DNA of 64,000 nucleotides from Mikania micrantha (lineage: Eukaryota > Streptophyta > Magnoliopsida > Asterales > Asteraceae): contig CM018693.1 of the NCBI GenBank assembly GCA_009363875.1, positions 76,124,028-76,188,027 of the forward strand, given 5' to 3'. The notes below the pieces were generated by a model, which searched no databases, had not been told where the DNA came from, and was given only the letters and a program-made list of their open reading frames with translations. The position numbers were made by a program, and so were the translations under genes. Shown piece after piece: positions 30,265 to 42,361 of the stretch; position 1 is the first letter of the stretch; each line of letters begins with the position of its first letter.

Positions 30265-33200
30265 GTGGATGATATGCGGTACTCATATCCAAACGAGTTC
30301 CCAATGACTTATGAAGTGATTTCCAAAAGTTGGAATTAAATCGAGCATCCCGATCTGATATGATGGAAATTGGCACGCCATGTCGTGCTACCACTTCCTT
30401 GATGTAAATACGAGTCAGTTTCTCCATCTTGTCGGTTTCCTTGATTGCTAAGAAATGTGCAGATTTCGTTAATCGATCGACAATCACCCATATCGTATAA
30501 CAACCACTCGGTGTACGGGGTAATTTAGTAATGAAGTCCATCGAAATCTGTTCCCATTTCCACATCGGTATTTCTGGTTGTTGCAGCAAACCAGATGGTT
30601 TCTGATATTCAACTTTGAGTTTTGAACAAGTCAAACATTTACTAACATACTAGCAATGTCGGCTTTCATGTGAAGCCACCAATACAGTGCCTTCAAGTCA
30701 TGATACATCTTGTCTGATCCCGGATGGACTGAATATCTGGACTTGTGCGCTTCATCCATCACGAGTTCCCTTAAACCTCCATACAAAGGTATCCACAGTC
30801 GATTAATGAAATAACGAATTCCATCAGGTTTAACATCCAATTGTTCCTCCATTCCCCGTAAGGATTCCTGTACCAGATTATCCTTTTCTAAGGCTTCCAA
30901 CTGAGCACTGCGTACCTTGTCAGGTAAGTCAGTATGTATCGTCATCATAAGTGCGCGAACCCGTCTTGTTGATGTTGTGTCTTTTCTGCTTAAAGCATCA
31001 GCTACCACATTAGCTTTTCCCGGGTGATACTTAATCGCGCATTCGTAGTCGTTCAACAACTCAACCCACCGTCGCTGTCTCATATTAAGCTCCTTCTGAT
31101 CAAAGATATGTTGCAAACTCTTATGATCAGTGTAAATGGTACACTTAGTTCCATATAGGTAATGCCTCCAAATCTTCAATGCAAAAACCACTGCTCCTAA
31201 CTCCAAGTCATGAGTAGTGTAATTATTTTCGTGTGGTCGTAGTTGCCTTGAAGCATAAGCAATCACTTTATCACGTTGCATCAACACACATCCCGAACCC
31301 TGTGCAGATGCATCACAATACACCACAAAGTCTTCCTTCCCTTCCGGTAAGGACAGAATCGGTGCACTGCAGAGTTTCTGTTTCAATAACTGGAATGCAG
31401 CTTCCTGTTTATCCGTCCAGTTATACTTCGTTCCCTTATGCGTAAGAGCTGTAAGTGGTTGAGCGATCTTTGAGAAACCCTTAATGAATCGTTTATAATA
31501 ACCCGCCAAACCAAGGAATTGTCGTACCTCGGTAGGGGTCTTTGGTGCTTCCCAATTCTTAATCGCTTCAATCTTCGTTGGATCAACATGTATACCCTTT
31601 TCATTAACTATATGACCCAAGAATTGTACTTCTCGCATCCAAAAGTCACATTTCAAGAACTTAGCGTACAGTTGTTCTTGTTTCAATAACTCAAGCAATA
31701 ATCGGAGATGTTCAGCATGCTCCTCCTCAGTCTGAGAATAGATGAGAATGTCATCAATGAAAACAATGACAAACTTATCAAGATAAGGTTTACAAACACG
31801 ATTCATGAGATCCATGAATACAGCTGGAGCGTTTGTCAACCCAAATGGCATGACCAAGAACTCATAATGGCCATAACGCGTCCTGAATGCTGTCCTCGGG
31901 ATATCTTCTTCTTGTACTCTTAGTTGATGATAACCCGATCTGAGATCAATCTTCGAGTAATAACTCGAACCTTGCAACTGATCGAACAGATCATCAATTC
32001 TGGGTAACGGATACCGGTTTTTGATGGTAACTTTGTTAAGTTCTCGGTAATCGATTCACATACGGAAAGTCCCGTCCTTTTTCTTGACAAATAAGACTGG
32101 AGCTCCCCACGGTGAAAAACTAGGTCGTATAAAACCCTTATCTAACAACTCTTGCAGTTGTGTAGATAACTCTTGCATCTCAGAAGGTGCAAGTCGATAA
32201 GGCGCCCTAGCTATCGGTGCTGCATCCGGTGTAAGGTCGATTCGGAATTCCACCTGTCTAATATGCGGTAATCCTGGCAAGTCTTCTGGAAACACTTCAG
32301 GAAATTCACAAACCACTGGGATGTCTTCAATCTTCTTCTCAGCTACCGGCCTCTCAGTTATAAGCGCTATAACTGCCGTATGACCTTTACGCAGACATTT
32401 GTGTGCTTTCATACAAGATATGAGACGCAGTGGCGTACTGCTCTTCTCACCTTGTACATACAATGTCTCTCCATGCGAAAGAGGTATACGAACGATCTTT
32501 TCATGGCATACTACTTCAGCCTGTTGTTTGGATAACAAGTCCATGCCAATGACTACATCAAAACTACCTAAAGTGATAGGCATAAGATCAATTTCCAATG
32601 TTTGACCCATCAAATCAAGGATACATCCCTTAAGGATTTGTTCAACTACAATTAGCTTACCATCAGCTAGTTCTACAGTGTATGGATTTTCTAAGGCAGT
32701 GGGACTAACATTTAGCAACTTAGAGAATGAACTAGACACAAAACTCCGGTCTGCACCAGTGTCAAATAGCATAGAAGCATAGTGATTATTTAAGAGGAAC
32801 GTACCCGTGACAATGTTGGGATCCTCCCGTGCTTGACGTCCTCCAATCACAAATGCCCTGCCTCGAGCACCATTGTTGTTGTTGTTGTTGTTATTGGTGC
32901 CGTTGCCATTTCCGTTGCCGTTGCCATTTGCATCATTAGTCCCGCCTTTCTTTAGTTGTGGGCAATCCTTCTTGAAGTGTCCCAACTTACCACACTCAAA
33001 GCAGCCCTTCTGTGCATTGTTCTGGTTGTTATTTTGATTGTTGGAACTGTTTTGCAGCTCCCCGCGGCAATCCTTAGCTGCATGTCCAACTTTACCACAC
33101 CGTTGACACTTAATTTTATCACACTGATTTCCCGCATGATGAAATCCACACCTGTTGCACTTTGGATGTTTACCAATATACCCCCCTGATGATGATGACT

Positions 33201-34026
33201 GCTGACCACTGTTCGAATTGTGGTAAGACTTGTTTGAATCTTGCTTTCGATTCTGCTGAAACGACGGTTGGTTGTAACTCTTGGAGTTGTTACCTTCCCA
33301 CTTCCTCTTGTGGTCTCCCACCTTAGTAGCTGATGTTAGTTTAGGCAGAGTTCCCTGTAACACTGCCTGGTCAGTCAATTGGTGCGCCAGTCGAACAGCT
33401 TGTTGAATTGTTGTGGGATTTGCAGAAGTAACCAATCCCTGGATCTGAGGCACCAATCCTCCTATGTACCTCTCTATCCACTTACTGGCTGGAGTAGCCA
33501 TGTGAGGTAGAAGTCTGGCCAGTTCATGAGATCGAGTCGTGTACTCCTCGATGTTTGACCCCTCCATCTTGAGATGCCAATACTCCTCCTCCAGCTTCTG
33601 CATTTCACTACGAGGACAGTACTCCTCCTGCAGTAAGGTCTTGAAACCATTCCAAGTTAAGGCATTGGCCTCACCCAATCCTAGAGTTTGAACATTGAAA
33701 TTCCACCAAGTCAATGCTGGTCCTTCCAAAGTTCCAGTAGCGTACTTTACCTTATTCTCCTCAGGACAGTTGCACATTTCAAAAACTGACTCGGCTTTTT
33801 CAATCCATCGTAGGAGTCCAATGGCTCCCTCCGATCCTTTGAAGTTATGTGGCTTACAGTCCAAGAACATCTTGAACGTGCACGCCTGTGGGTTCACCAA
33901 TCCCCCTGCTGGTCCATGTGGCCCTGTAGTGTGTGTCTGAACGTAGTTCGCGATTGCCTCCGCGACCCTGTTATTGATCAGCTCATTGAGCTCAGCAACT
34001 GTCATCTGTACGTTCTCACCGGCCAT
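30265..34026 (-). pseudogene. Element B: gag-pol, 5' part, broken
   Basis: Minus-strand gag begins MAGENVQMTVAELN at 34026; an upstream in-frame ATG at 34104 is less likely. Gag core (LTWWNF...), then zinc knuckles CQRCGKVGHAAKDC and CFECGKLGHFKKDC, and a Gly/Asn repeat at about 32870-32935. Next come protease LFDTGADRSF (Asp at 32761-32763), reverse transcriptase with FIDD (31750-31755), RNase H ([10 protein letters not shown]), and integrase up to TAYHP. Lesions: a Cys codon has become TGA at 32056-32058 (RM*IDYREL), and a 1-nt deletion near 30650 shifts the frame in the integrase zinc region. The gene continues at 5039-4061 beyond S1. Gag-pol is one frame in this clade. Confidence 0.92.
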
Positions 34027-34258
34027 TATCTTCCTAGTTAAAAGAAATGTTAAAGTGTTATCAAAGCCCAATGTGAAACGTGTAAACAATACAACAAACA
34101 TCAAACATGTACTGTAGAAATCAACACAACTGTTGGCAATAAGTAATAGTTTTCAATAGATAATAATCTGATTTGAGTACAATACTTTCAAAATCAAAAC
34201 ATAGGTTTTCAAACTTCTAATGTAGGGACACAACCCGCCCCTAATAAGTTCAACTAGA

Positions 34259-34899
34259 TCAGTCCTCTGGATCATCAATAGTGGATTCAGGATCAGAATC
34301 AACAGCTGGTGCTGGTTCCTCCCCTTCCTCCTCTTCATCCTCTTCTTCATTCTCCGAGGCCACCAAGTCTTCCAAGGCTACAAGTATGCCTTCCAGAATC
34401 TCAGCTCGATTCTCAGAATCTTGGAGAAGATCAGTCAACTGGATGATCTCATTTCGCATCCCATTAACCAAGTTGTAAAGGTTATATCGTGTCTTTCATT
34501 CGCATCCCAGAGCTCCCGAACATTGTACTCAATCCTATCATTTGCCCAGTACAAGTCCTGACGTAGTTGGGCAATCTCCTCTGAATCAGTCTGTTGCCTC
34601 CTAGGCTCAGGAACATCCAATGCAGGTGGTGGATGAGTAGAAGGTCCCTCAGCAGGAATCTCCTGAGTATCCTCAACTGGTTCCTCCTTAGGCTCCTCCT
34701 CTGGATTCTCATCCGGATCCTCCTCCGGATCCTCCTCAGGGTCCTCATCCGGATCCTCCTCAGGTTCTGAATCATCCCTCTCAGATGGTGGAGGAGATGG
34801 GATAGATGGTGCTGGTGATGATGGTGGTACTGGAGCTACCGGCTCCTCATCCTCCGAATCAATAATGTGTATGTATGGTGCTGATGATGAAGATGCCAT
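34259..34899 (-). pseudogene. Element B: extra acidic ORF upstream of gag, frameshifted
   Basis: Starts MASSSSAPYIHIIDSEDEE at 34899. It has a Pro/Ser-rich segment, then an EEDPDEDPEE-type acidic repeat (about 34680-34765, encoded by near-tandem GGATCCTCCTC units), then an amphipathic stretch (IAQLRQDLYWANDRIEYNV). Near 34480 the frame shifts; the second frame (to 34259) continues with VNGMRNEIIQLTDLLQDSE and ends in another acidic run. Reading across, it looks like one protein of about 215 residues with a coiled coil and acidic flanks, now broken. It lies between the primer site and gag, where chromoviruses normally have only a leader. I do not recognise the family. Confidence 0.6.
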
Positions 34900-35066
34900 A
34901 TCTGTTACATAATACCATATGTAAGTGCAGTGTCATGGAATGTGTAAGCAAGTCTATTACATAATGCCATATGTAATTTCTAAGTGATATGTGTAAGTAT
35001 GCGTGTCTAATGTCTAACAGTTATAGTCTAAGTCTACAAATGCAAACCTAGTTTGCTATAACCAAT

Positions 35067-35079
35067 GTCTCTGATACCA
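35067..35079 (-). other. Element B: primer binding site
   Basis: Minus strand TGGTATCAGAGAC, 3 nt inside the 5' LTR, a tRNA-Met-type site with AC where other elements here have GCC or GC. Bases 34900-35066 are leader with ATATGTAA-type words and no ORF. Confidence 0.85.
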
Positions 35080-35082
35080 ATC

Positions 35083-37801
35083 TGTCACACCCCCAATTTT
35101 CAACTAACGGAATCATACCGTTTGGGACGTGACAAACCAGGATCTCAGATCATTAGACATAACGAAGACCTCTATATGAATTTCAAAACATACTTTGGTC
35201 TAAAAATGTCATTTCAAAGTTCTACGTTGCGGAAGCGTTTTCAAAATAAAAACAAACATAATCGTTTGTAAACTGAAAATTACAAAACAATCTTTCAAAT
35301 GTTCGAATCCAAATAACTGAAATATAAAATATGCATGCGATTTGATCTCCTAGTCCATGCTTGCTTGTTTGTGCAACCTTAGCGTCCTGAGAAAACATGT
35401 AAATCAAATCAACACAAAGGTTGGTGCATTACACAGGTTTAAGCATTCACAAATGTTTGAAACCACAGTTTGAACAAAATGTTTGCAGATAACATAATCA
35501 CATATGCATAGTCATGATAGCTAGTCATATATACTATTTACATAAGTGGTCGACACCGAAGCTGACTGTTGCATGCTAACGCATGTTTTGCCTTGCCACT
35601 ATTGTCTAGCACAAACAATAGTAATGTGTGTTTGGTCTGTCAAACACTTGCGTAGATCCCATCTACCAAGTGAGGTTTGTCAAACCTAATATATCTATTT
35701 CCAACTACCACGCTTTGCACTACGGCAAACTAAACGGTTCGAAATGTAAGGACTTGTAATGCTATGTTTGCACTCAATGTAAACAGCTAACTCATGCAAG
35801 TGATATGTATCCAAAAGTGTTTGTTGCACATGTTTTCTCCCCCAAAACAGTTAAAATAAAGAAAGGGGCCGTGTACGCACCTTTGATAGTGATAGAATGA
35901 TCACGTGTTCGCGAGAGTACGTAGAATAGCTTCTACGAAGGATCTGAGAAATTATAATAACGTGTTGTTATTTGAAATATCAAAATCTTGTTTGTAATCA
36001 TATAAGTGTCAATACACTTATATTAAGTTGTTAGAAACGTTCATACTAAAGTATGCACGATTTTTAGTTCATTCAATTAAATTATAAAAGTATACGCGAT
36101 TTCGTTTAAACACACGTAATTATACGCGATTATGTTTTTGTGTGAAAATATGAATTTTATTATTCTACTCTGTTCAGGATTTCGTTACGGTTCCAACGCA
36201 ACTTGAACGGCTCGATTTTGAGTTAAAATGAGTGATTTATGATTAAAATACCAAAATTTATTTTTAAAATCATAAAATGTTGAAGGCCGGGTTCGAACCC
36301 GTGACCTACAACCCAACACACACACATCTACCATCTCATCTATTTCATATTTCATTACTAGAATCTGATTTCTAGTTGTCTTAAACCCACTCGGCCCATT
36401 ACCCCCTTTTGATTATCTTTAACCGAACAAGTTTGTTCCAATTGACCCTTGATTCGAACTAAATCGAACCACTACCCATGGGGTTATTGTTCCATAGATC
36501 ACAATGAGTTCACAGGTGGGTTTAATTCGAAAACAATTAACAATAACCCGAGTAATCGGATTTGGACACATTCGAACCCTAACTCATTAATTCCCAATCC
36601 GAATCAATCGAATTAATGATCAATTGTTCCTGGACTCATAGGGTTTTCATTACATCCTTGATTTCGACTCACACTGTACAAATTAATCGAATTTTTGTGT
36701 TCTTTTTAACCAAGAACCCTAACTCGTTCTTAACATGCATACTTGAAACCGGTTAACACCCCAATTCGATGATCTTTGTTAAAATTAACATAAGGTTTAC
36801 ATTATTCGGGGTCTTCTGAAACTGAGGGTATCATTTGATTAAATTTTTAAACTCGTTCTACTAGAAAACCCTAAAACGTTTTATGTTACAAGCCCTAGAA
36901 TTCGAACCTATAAAATTCGTTGTTGTTTGATGCATTTAACAGAGGGCTATCATCAAGAATACAATTTCGCAACTCTCTGTGCAATTTAATTAGGTATTAA
37001 AACACGTTTGCATCAAAACCCCCAAATCTTTATACTATATAAACCCTAGAAGTCGAATTCCTATCATTCGTATTTGTTTGATGAAATTGACATAGGTTTT
37101 CATAGAAAAGATGTTTTCTAAACTTTCTGTATAGTTTAATTTGATTTTTAATTTTGCTTGTAACGAAATCCCCAATTCGTTCATGATGATGAACCCTAGA
37201 CTTAGGATTCATAAACATCGATGTTTATACACGAATTGAACATAGGGGTATGCTTAGTCGGCACTTTTAGAGTGTGTAGGGGTGATTTCATACCTGTTTT
37301 GATCTCGAATTGAAGTGATTCGACTTGTGGGAGGAGTTTCGGCCAAGTCTTGATCGTGTTCTTCAATCCTGAACTTGTTGCTTCGAATTGTGATAGTGTT
37401 TTCGATTTCGTGGATTTTGATCGAACTATGCGAATTTGATGCCACTTTGAAACGGTTACAACTTTTCATTAACATTTGAGTTAAATTCGACGAATTTATG
37501 AACAAATAACGTTTGATAATCATAAGTAATCATCAATAGGATGATTAAGATCAATAATTTCGGTTTTTACTTGAAAGAATTATGAATTTCGAATTTTTAT
37601 ATGTTAAACCAAACGGATTTTTGACTTGGAAAGTCAAAATTAGGGCTTTTACTTGGTTATGAATATAATCATAGTATTTTTAGATATTTACAACATTATT
37701 TGGTTCAATTAAAACCCTTGTAGTTTGTTTTTGTTGAATTTCGTATTGTTTCGGTTAATTTTTGATTAACGGGGTTAACCGCGAATTGTCAGATTGTCAC
37801 A
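35083..37801 (-). repeat. Element B: 5' LTR (right copy)
   Basis: 2719 bp, TGTCACACCCCC...GATTGTCACA. It is longer than the left copy because of a 16-bp segment near 36568. The GGGTTCGAACCC palindrome is present near 36292. Confidence 0.92.
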
Positions 37802-37806
37802 GTCTC
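37802..37806. repeat. Target-site duplication of element B, right copy (GTCTC)
   Basis: Identical to 933-937. What follows (TGGTGTTCCGCC) is the integrase sequence that in element A directly follows the same GTCTC. Confidence 0.9.
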
Positions 37807-40800
37807 TGGTGTTCCGCCTTTACCTTCGCACACGTTAGACATCGACCGACATACTCCGCTATGTCTTTCTTCATTCTCGGCCACCAATAAAATCCACGCA
37901 AGTCTTGGTACATCTTATCAGATCCGGGATGAACAGAATATTTAGTTTTGTGTGCTTCATCGAAGATAAGTCTTCTCAATTCGTCTACCACCGGGATCCA
38001 TATATGATCCTGGTAGTAGATCATTCCATCAGGCTTCGTGTCAAACTGTTTCTCCGCTCCGCAGTCAAGTTCTTTCTTCAAGTTTCATCGGTCAACTGAT
38101 TCTTGTTGTGCCTGAATGATCTTGTCTCGTAAGCTTGTCTGCACAGTCATTCCCATTGCTCTAACGCGCAAGGGTTTGACCCGTTCCTTCTGGCTCAAGG
38201 CATCAGCTACAACGTTCGCCTTTCCCGGGTGGTACTTGATCACACAATCGTAATCATTCAAAAGTTCGACCCAACGACGCTGTCGCATGTTGAGTTCCTT
38301 CTGATCAAAGATGTGCTGCAGACTCTTGTGATCAGTGAATATGGTACATTTAGTGCCATATAGGTAATTCTTCTCATGTGATTCTTCTCATGAACTTTTA
38401 ACTGTCTTGAGGCATAGGCAATAACTTTGTCCCGTTGCATTAATACACAACCGAGCCCCTAATGAGAAGCATCACAGTACACAACAAAGTCATCACAGCC
38501 TTCTGGGAGAGATAGGATTGGAGCATCACATAGTTTCTGTTTCAAGGTCTGAAAAGCATCTTCTTGTTTCTGCTCCCAGACAAACGGTTCACTTTTCTGA
38601 GTTAACTTAGTGAGAGGCAGAGCTATCTTAGAGAAGTTCGAGATGAACCTTCTATAATAACCTGCCAATCCCAGAAAAGACCGTATCTCTGTCGGTGTCT
38701 TCGGAGTATCCCAGTTCTTTATCGCCTCAATCTTGGCAGGATCTACGTGTATTCCCTCGCTGTTAACCACATGACCCAGAAATTGAACTTCTCTAAGCCA
38801 AAATTCACATTTAGAGAATTTAGCATAGAGTTGTTCTTTCTTCAACAGCTCCAAGATCCTTCTAAGGTGTTGTTCATGATCTGTTTTGCTCTTAGAATAA
38901 ATCAGTATGTCATCAATAAAGACAATGACAAACAGATCTAGATACGGCTTGCACACTCGGTTCATGAGATCCATGAAAACCGCTGGTGCATTTGTCAATC
39001 CGAAAGGCATCACCATGAATTCGAAATGCCCGTATCTGGTTCGGAAGGCCGTTTTCGGTATGTCTTCGTCTTGAACTCTAAGCTGGTGATATCCAGACCG
39101 CAAATCAATCTTTGAGAAGTATTGAGCTCCTTGCAGTTGGTCAAACAAATCATCAATCCTCGGTAATGGATACCTATTCTTGATGGTTAGTTTGTTCAGC
39201 TCCCTGTAATATATGCACATTCTGAATGATCCGTCTTTCTTCTTCACGAACAAGACCGGAGCTCCCCAAGGTGAGTAGCTCGGTCTGATGAAACCTTTAT
39301 CAAGTAGCTCCTGTAACTGATTAGACAATTCCTGCATCTCAGAAGGTGCTAACCTGTAAGGAGATTTAGCAACAGGAGTTGCTCCAGGAACTAAGTCAAT
39401 ACGAAACTCTACCGGTCGCACAGGAGGCAAACCAGGTAGATCTTCAGGAAACACTTCAGGATATTCTTTCACCACAGGTACATCTTGAATCTTTTTCTTG
39501 TCCTTCTCTTTTTCCACCACATGAGCCAGGAATGCAATGCACCGCTTCTGTAGACACTTACGCGCTTTTATACATGAGATGATTTTGACACTGCGTTTTG
39601 CTTGATCCCCTTTAACTTCCAGTACGCGATCACTCGACAATGGAACACGAAGCAACTTTTCAGAACAGAGGACTTCCACTCGATTAGAGGAAAGCCAATC
39701 CATTCCAACAATGATGTCGAAACTACCCAACTCCATCGGTATCAAATCGATGGTGAATGTATGACCATTAAGTGTCAATGGGCAGTTCCTATAAACTGTA
39801 CTAACTGTAATCTGTTTTCCGTTAGCTACTTCTATAATGTAAGGGGGATCTAACCGTTTCTCTACTGAATCTAATTGGCATGCAAAATCGGTAGAGATGA
39901 AACTCTAATCCGCACCGGTATCAAATAGAACAGATGCAAAAAAGTCATGTAAGAGAAACGTACAAGTGACCACATTTGGGTCCTGGCGTGCAGCTGGTGC
40001 TCCGATGGCAAAGGCTCGTCCACGAGGAGCTTGAACTGCCTGTTGAGCCTTCTTCAGGCAGTTCTTTGCAAAGTGGCCTTGTTCGCCACAACTAAAGCAT
40101 CCACCGTTGTTTTGATTGGCTGGTGGAGGGAGGGCTAGAGCAGCATTGTTGACTGCTGGATTTGGTGTAAATCTGCACTGTTGGACCCAGTGCCCTTTTC
40201 TTCCACAACCCGTGCATTGACGGCACTGATTGTTTGTAGCATGGTGATACTGGCATTTCGTGCATAGAGGATGTGGACCAGTATACTGTTTCTTGGGCAC
40301 AATTTGTTGTGCCACTGCTACTTGGTTGAGGGGAGTAGCAACTGTATAGTTCTTAATGAATTTCTGCTTCTTCTTCTTGGGTTGTTGATGATGTGGTTTC
40401 TTTGAAGTATCTTCCTTGCGTTTGCCGGAGTCAGCCTCTTTCTTTAAAACTCCAGAGGCAACCATTAGATCAGTGAGTTTTCCAGACAATCTCACTGCTG
40501 ATTCGACATTGGTAGGGTTGGCTGAAACAATCATGCCCAAAAATGCGGGCGGGGAGTCCACCTACATATCTGTCTATCCTTTTCTCTAAAGTTGGTACCA
40601 TGTCCGGTACCAAAGCAACTAACTCGTGATAACGAGTAGTGTACCCCATATGATCTGACCCCTTCATCACATGGTTGGATAATTCAACCTCCAGTTTCTG
40701 CAGCTCATTCTTGGGGCAGAATTTCGTTCTCAGCAGTGTCTTGAAGTCTTCCCATGGCATGGCCTGATCTGACCGTTCCACTAGGTCAGAGCCCGTTTGT

Positions 40801-41293
40801 TGAATGTTCCAGATGAGTAGTGGACCTTGTGGTGCTCTGGACAGCTGCAGAGTTCCAGGGTTGTCTCAATCTTCTCAATCCATTGGATTAATCCAACGGC
40901 TCATTCAGACCCGCTAAAGCTGGGTGGTTTACATCCTACAAAGGATTTGTAGGAGTAATGAGATGATCCTCCAGTGTTTCCACTGGCTTCTCCTGATGAG
41001 TTGCCAGTGTTGTTGATTTCATTGCGGACACGAAGGAACATCTCCGGTATTGCCTCTTTCATCTGATTTGTCATCTGGCTACTCAGTAACGTCACCAGAG
41101 CGATAGTTGCAGGATCCAAAGTAGGTGTTGTGCCTGAACCAGATGCCTGGGTTAGCAATGGAGGAGGAGGTGGAGGCGGTGGAGGAGGTGGCGGTGGTGA
41201 ATCAGATGGCGATGGTGTCGAGGAGTGTGGAGCCAAACCATGAGGTGGTAACGAGGGGGTCTGTTTTCTCAACGGCATTCTGATCATAACCAA
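37807..41293 (-). pseudogene. Element C: gag-pol, heavily degraded
   Basis: Minus-strand relative of element A. Gag starts at 41293 (MVMIRMPLRK, with a run of 13 Pro). Zinc knuckles [14 protein letters not shown] and [14 protein letters not shown], protease, reverse transcriptase (39778-38459 open, FIDD present), RNase H and the integrase zinc region follow. Lesions I can see: TGA at 40901-40903; frame loss around 40781-40900 with a short deletion; a frameshift near 40500-40560; TAG at 39905-39907 just after the protease DTGAD; TAG at 38459-38461; a deletion of several tens of bases near 38365-38390 in RNase H; TGA at 38085-38087. It continues beyond B at 702-937. It is a dead copy and the oldest layer in the window. 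Confidence 0.93.
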
Positions 41294-41437
41294 AAGAATA
41301 TTGGTTAGTGCAATGATCGGATGCAGAAGACATAATGCAATAAAGCCTTAAGTCCTGAGCTCTCTACATGCGGGGTCCCTAGGTTATAGTCTAGGCCAAA
41401 CCGTTTAATTAAATGACCTATATTTCTCTATAACCAT

Positions 41438-41450
41438 GGCTCTGATACCA
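41438..41450 (-). other. Element C: primer binding site, first copy
   Basis: Minus strand TGGTATCAGAGCC, 3 nt from the LTR start at 41454. It is in the expected place between gag and the 5' LTR. Confidence 0.88.
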
Positions 41451-41453
41451 ATT

Positions 41454-41647
41454 TGTCACACCCCAAGCCGGCGGGGTTGGATCGGAATCCCCGTCTGGCG
41501 GAAGGTTCTCGGGGCGCGATATCGTGAGTGATAATCGGATTGATCAGATTGTTACATTGCACATGATATATAAGTGAGAAAGTTGCTAAAATAAAATAGA
41601 ATTACAAAGTTAAATTACATCAGTTAAGTTTATAATTTAACAATTTC
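41454..41647 (-). repeat. Element C: truncated LTR head
   Basis: About 194 bp of the C-family LTR (TGTCACACCCC...TATAATTTAACAAT), almost identical to 42362-42555 and clearly related to A's LTR. At 41648 the homology ends abruptly inside the LTR. Confidence 0.85.
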
Positions 41648-42330
41648 TAGTGTATGGGATCGATTTTAAACATCTTATGTTTTGTTTGGCATGTTTATCC
41701 CATCAACACCGTTTGTACGTCATGCTTCGGTGATCCTAATGCATGATTTCCAAATCAAGTCGTCCTACTTAAACACACGTGTGATTTTACAAATACAAGT
41801 GGTTAGGTGACCTTTATCCCACAAATACGGTAATTTCACCTCAACTTCACAAGTTTCGGCATTTATGGTTAGGTGACCTTTATCCCATAAACGAGTTACA
41901 AGTGAATCGAGTGTTGTTTAAAAGGATGGTGTTAAAACCTGTTTTGTAAAGGGTTTTTATAGTTTCTAAAATTCTAGTTTTTAGAAAAACCTTTTATACC
42001 ATACTATTTGTATGCATTCAAATGCATGTTATTTTATGAAAAACAATTTTTATGATTCCTTTTAATAAAACTCATTTTTATTAAATCATTAACCCTTAAT
42101 AAACTCATTTTATTAATTCCTTTAATGATTTTTATAGAACCAATTTTTATGCTTGTTTTATTTTTAGTTGTTTAACTAGTTTATGCATTTTCAAAAAATC
42201 AAACTCATCTAAACAACCAAATAATCAACCAAACATAAAATATAAGTGCATAACCATAGCCAACTATTTTGACCACACTTGCTTGATATTAAAAATACTA
42301 AAATTGAACTTTGAAAAATAATCAACCAAA
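41648..42330. other. Unassigned AT-rich segment between two LTR heads
   Basis: About 680 bp with no homology that I can see to the adjacent LTR. It contains GGTTAGGTGACCTTTATCCC twice (41801 and 41867, period 66 bp) and runs of TTTTATTAA-type words. It ends against a second copy of the leader and primer site (CTATAACCATGG...). It has no ORF of note. It may be part of another LTR captured by template switching or recombination. Confidence 0.5.
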
Positions 42331-42345
42331 CTCATCTATAACCAT

Positions 42346-42358
42346 GGCTCTGATACCA
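42346..42358 (-). other. Element C: primer binding site, second copy
   Basis: TGGTATCAGAGCC on the minus strand with the same TCTATAACCATGG neighbour as the first copy, 3 nt before a second LTR start at 42362. Confidence 0.85.
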
Positions 42359-42361
42359 ATC

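Larger units (their letters stand above)
938..37801 (-). mobile_element. Element B: Ty3/gypsy chromovirus (Tekay-like), interrupted by S1
   Basis: A complete minus-strand LTR retrotransposon bounded by LTRs 938-3641 and 35083-37801 and flanked by GTCTC duplications. Its gag-pol runs from 34026 down to about 4250, split by Sirevirus S1 at 5040-30264. Without S1 the element is about 11.6 kb. It differs from A and C in gag and LTR sequence, so it is a separate family within the same clade. Two nonsense codons (32056-32058 and 4949-4951) and a 1-nt frameshift near 30650 make it non-autonomous. It also carries an extra acidic ORF between the primer site and gag. Confidence 0.9.
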
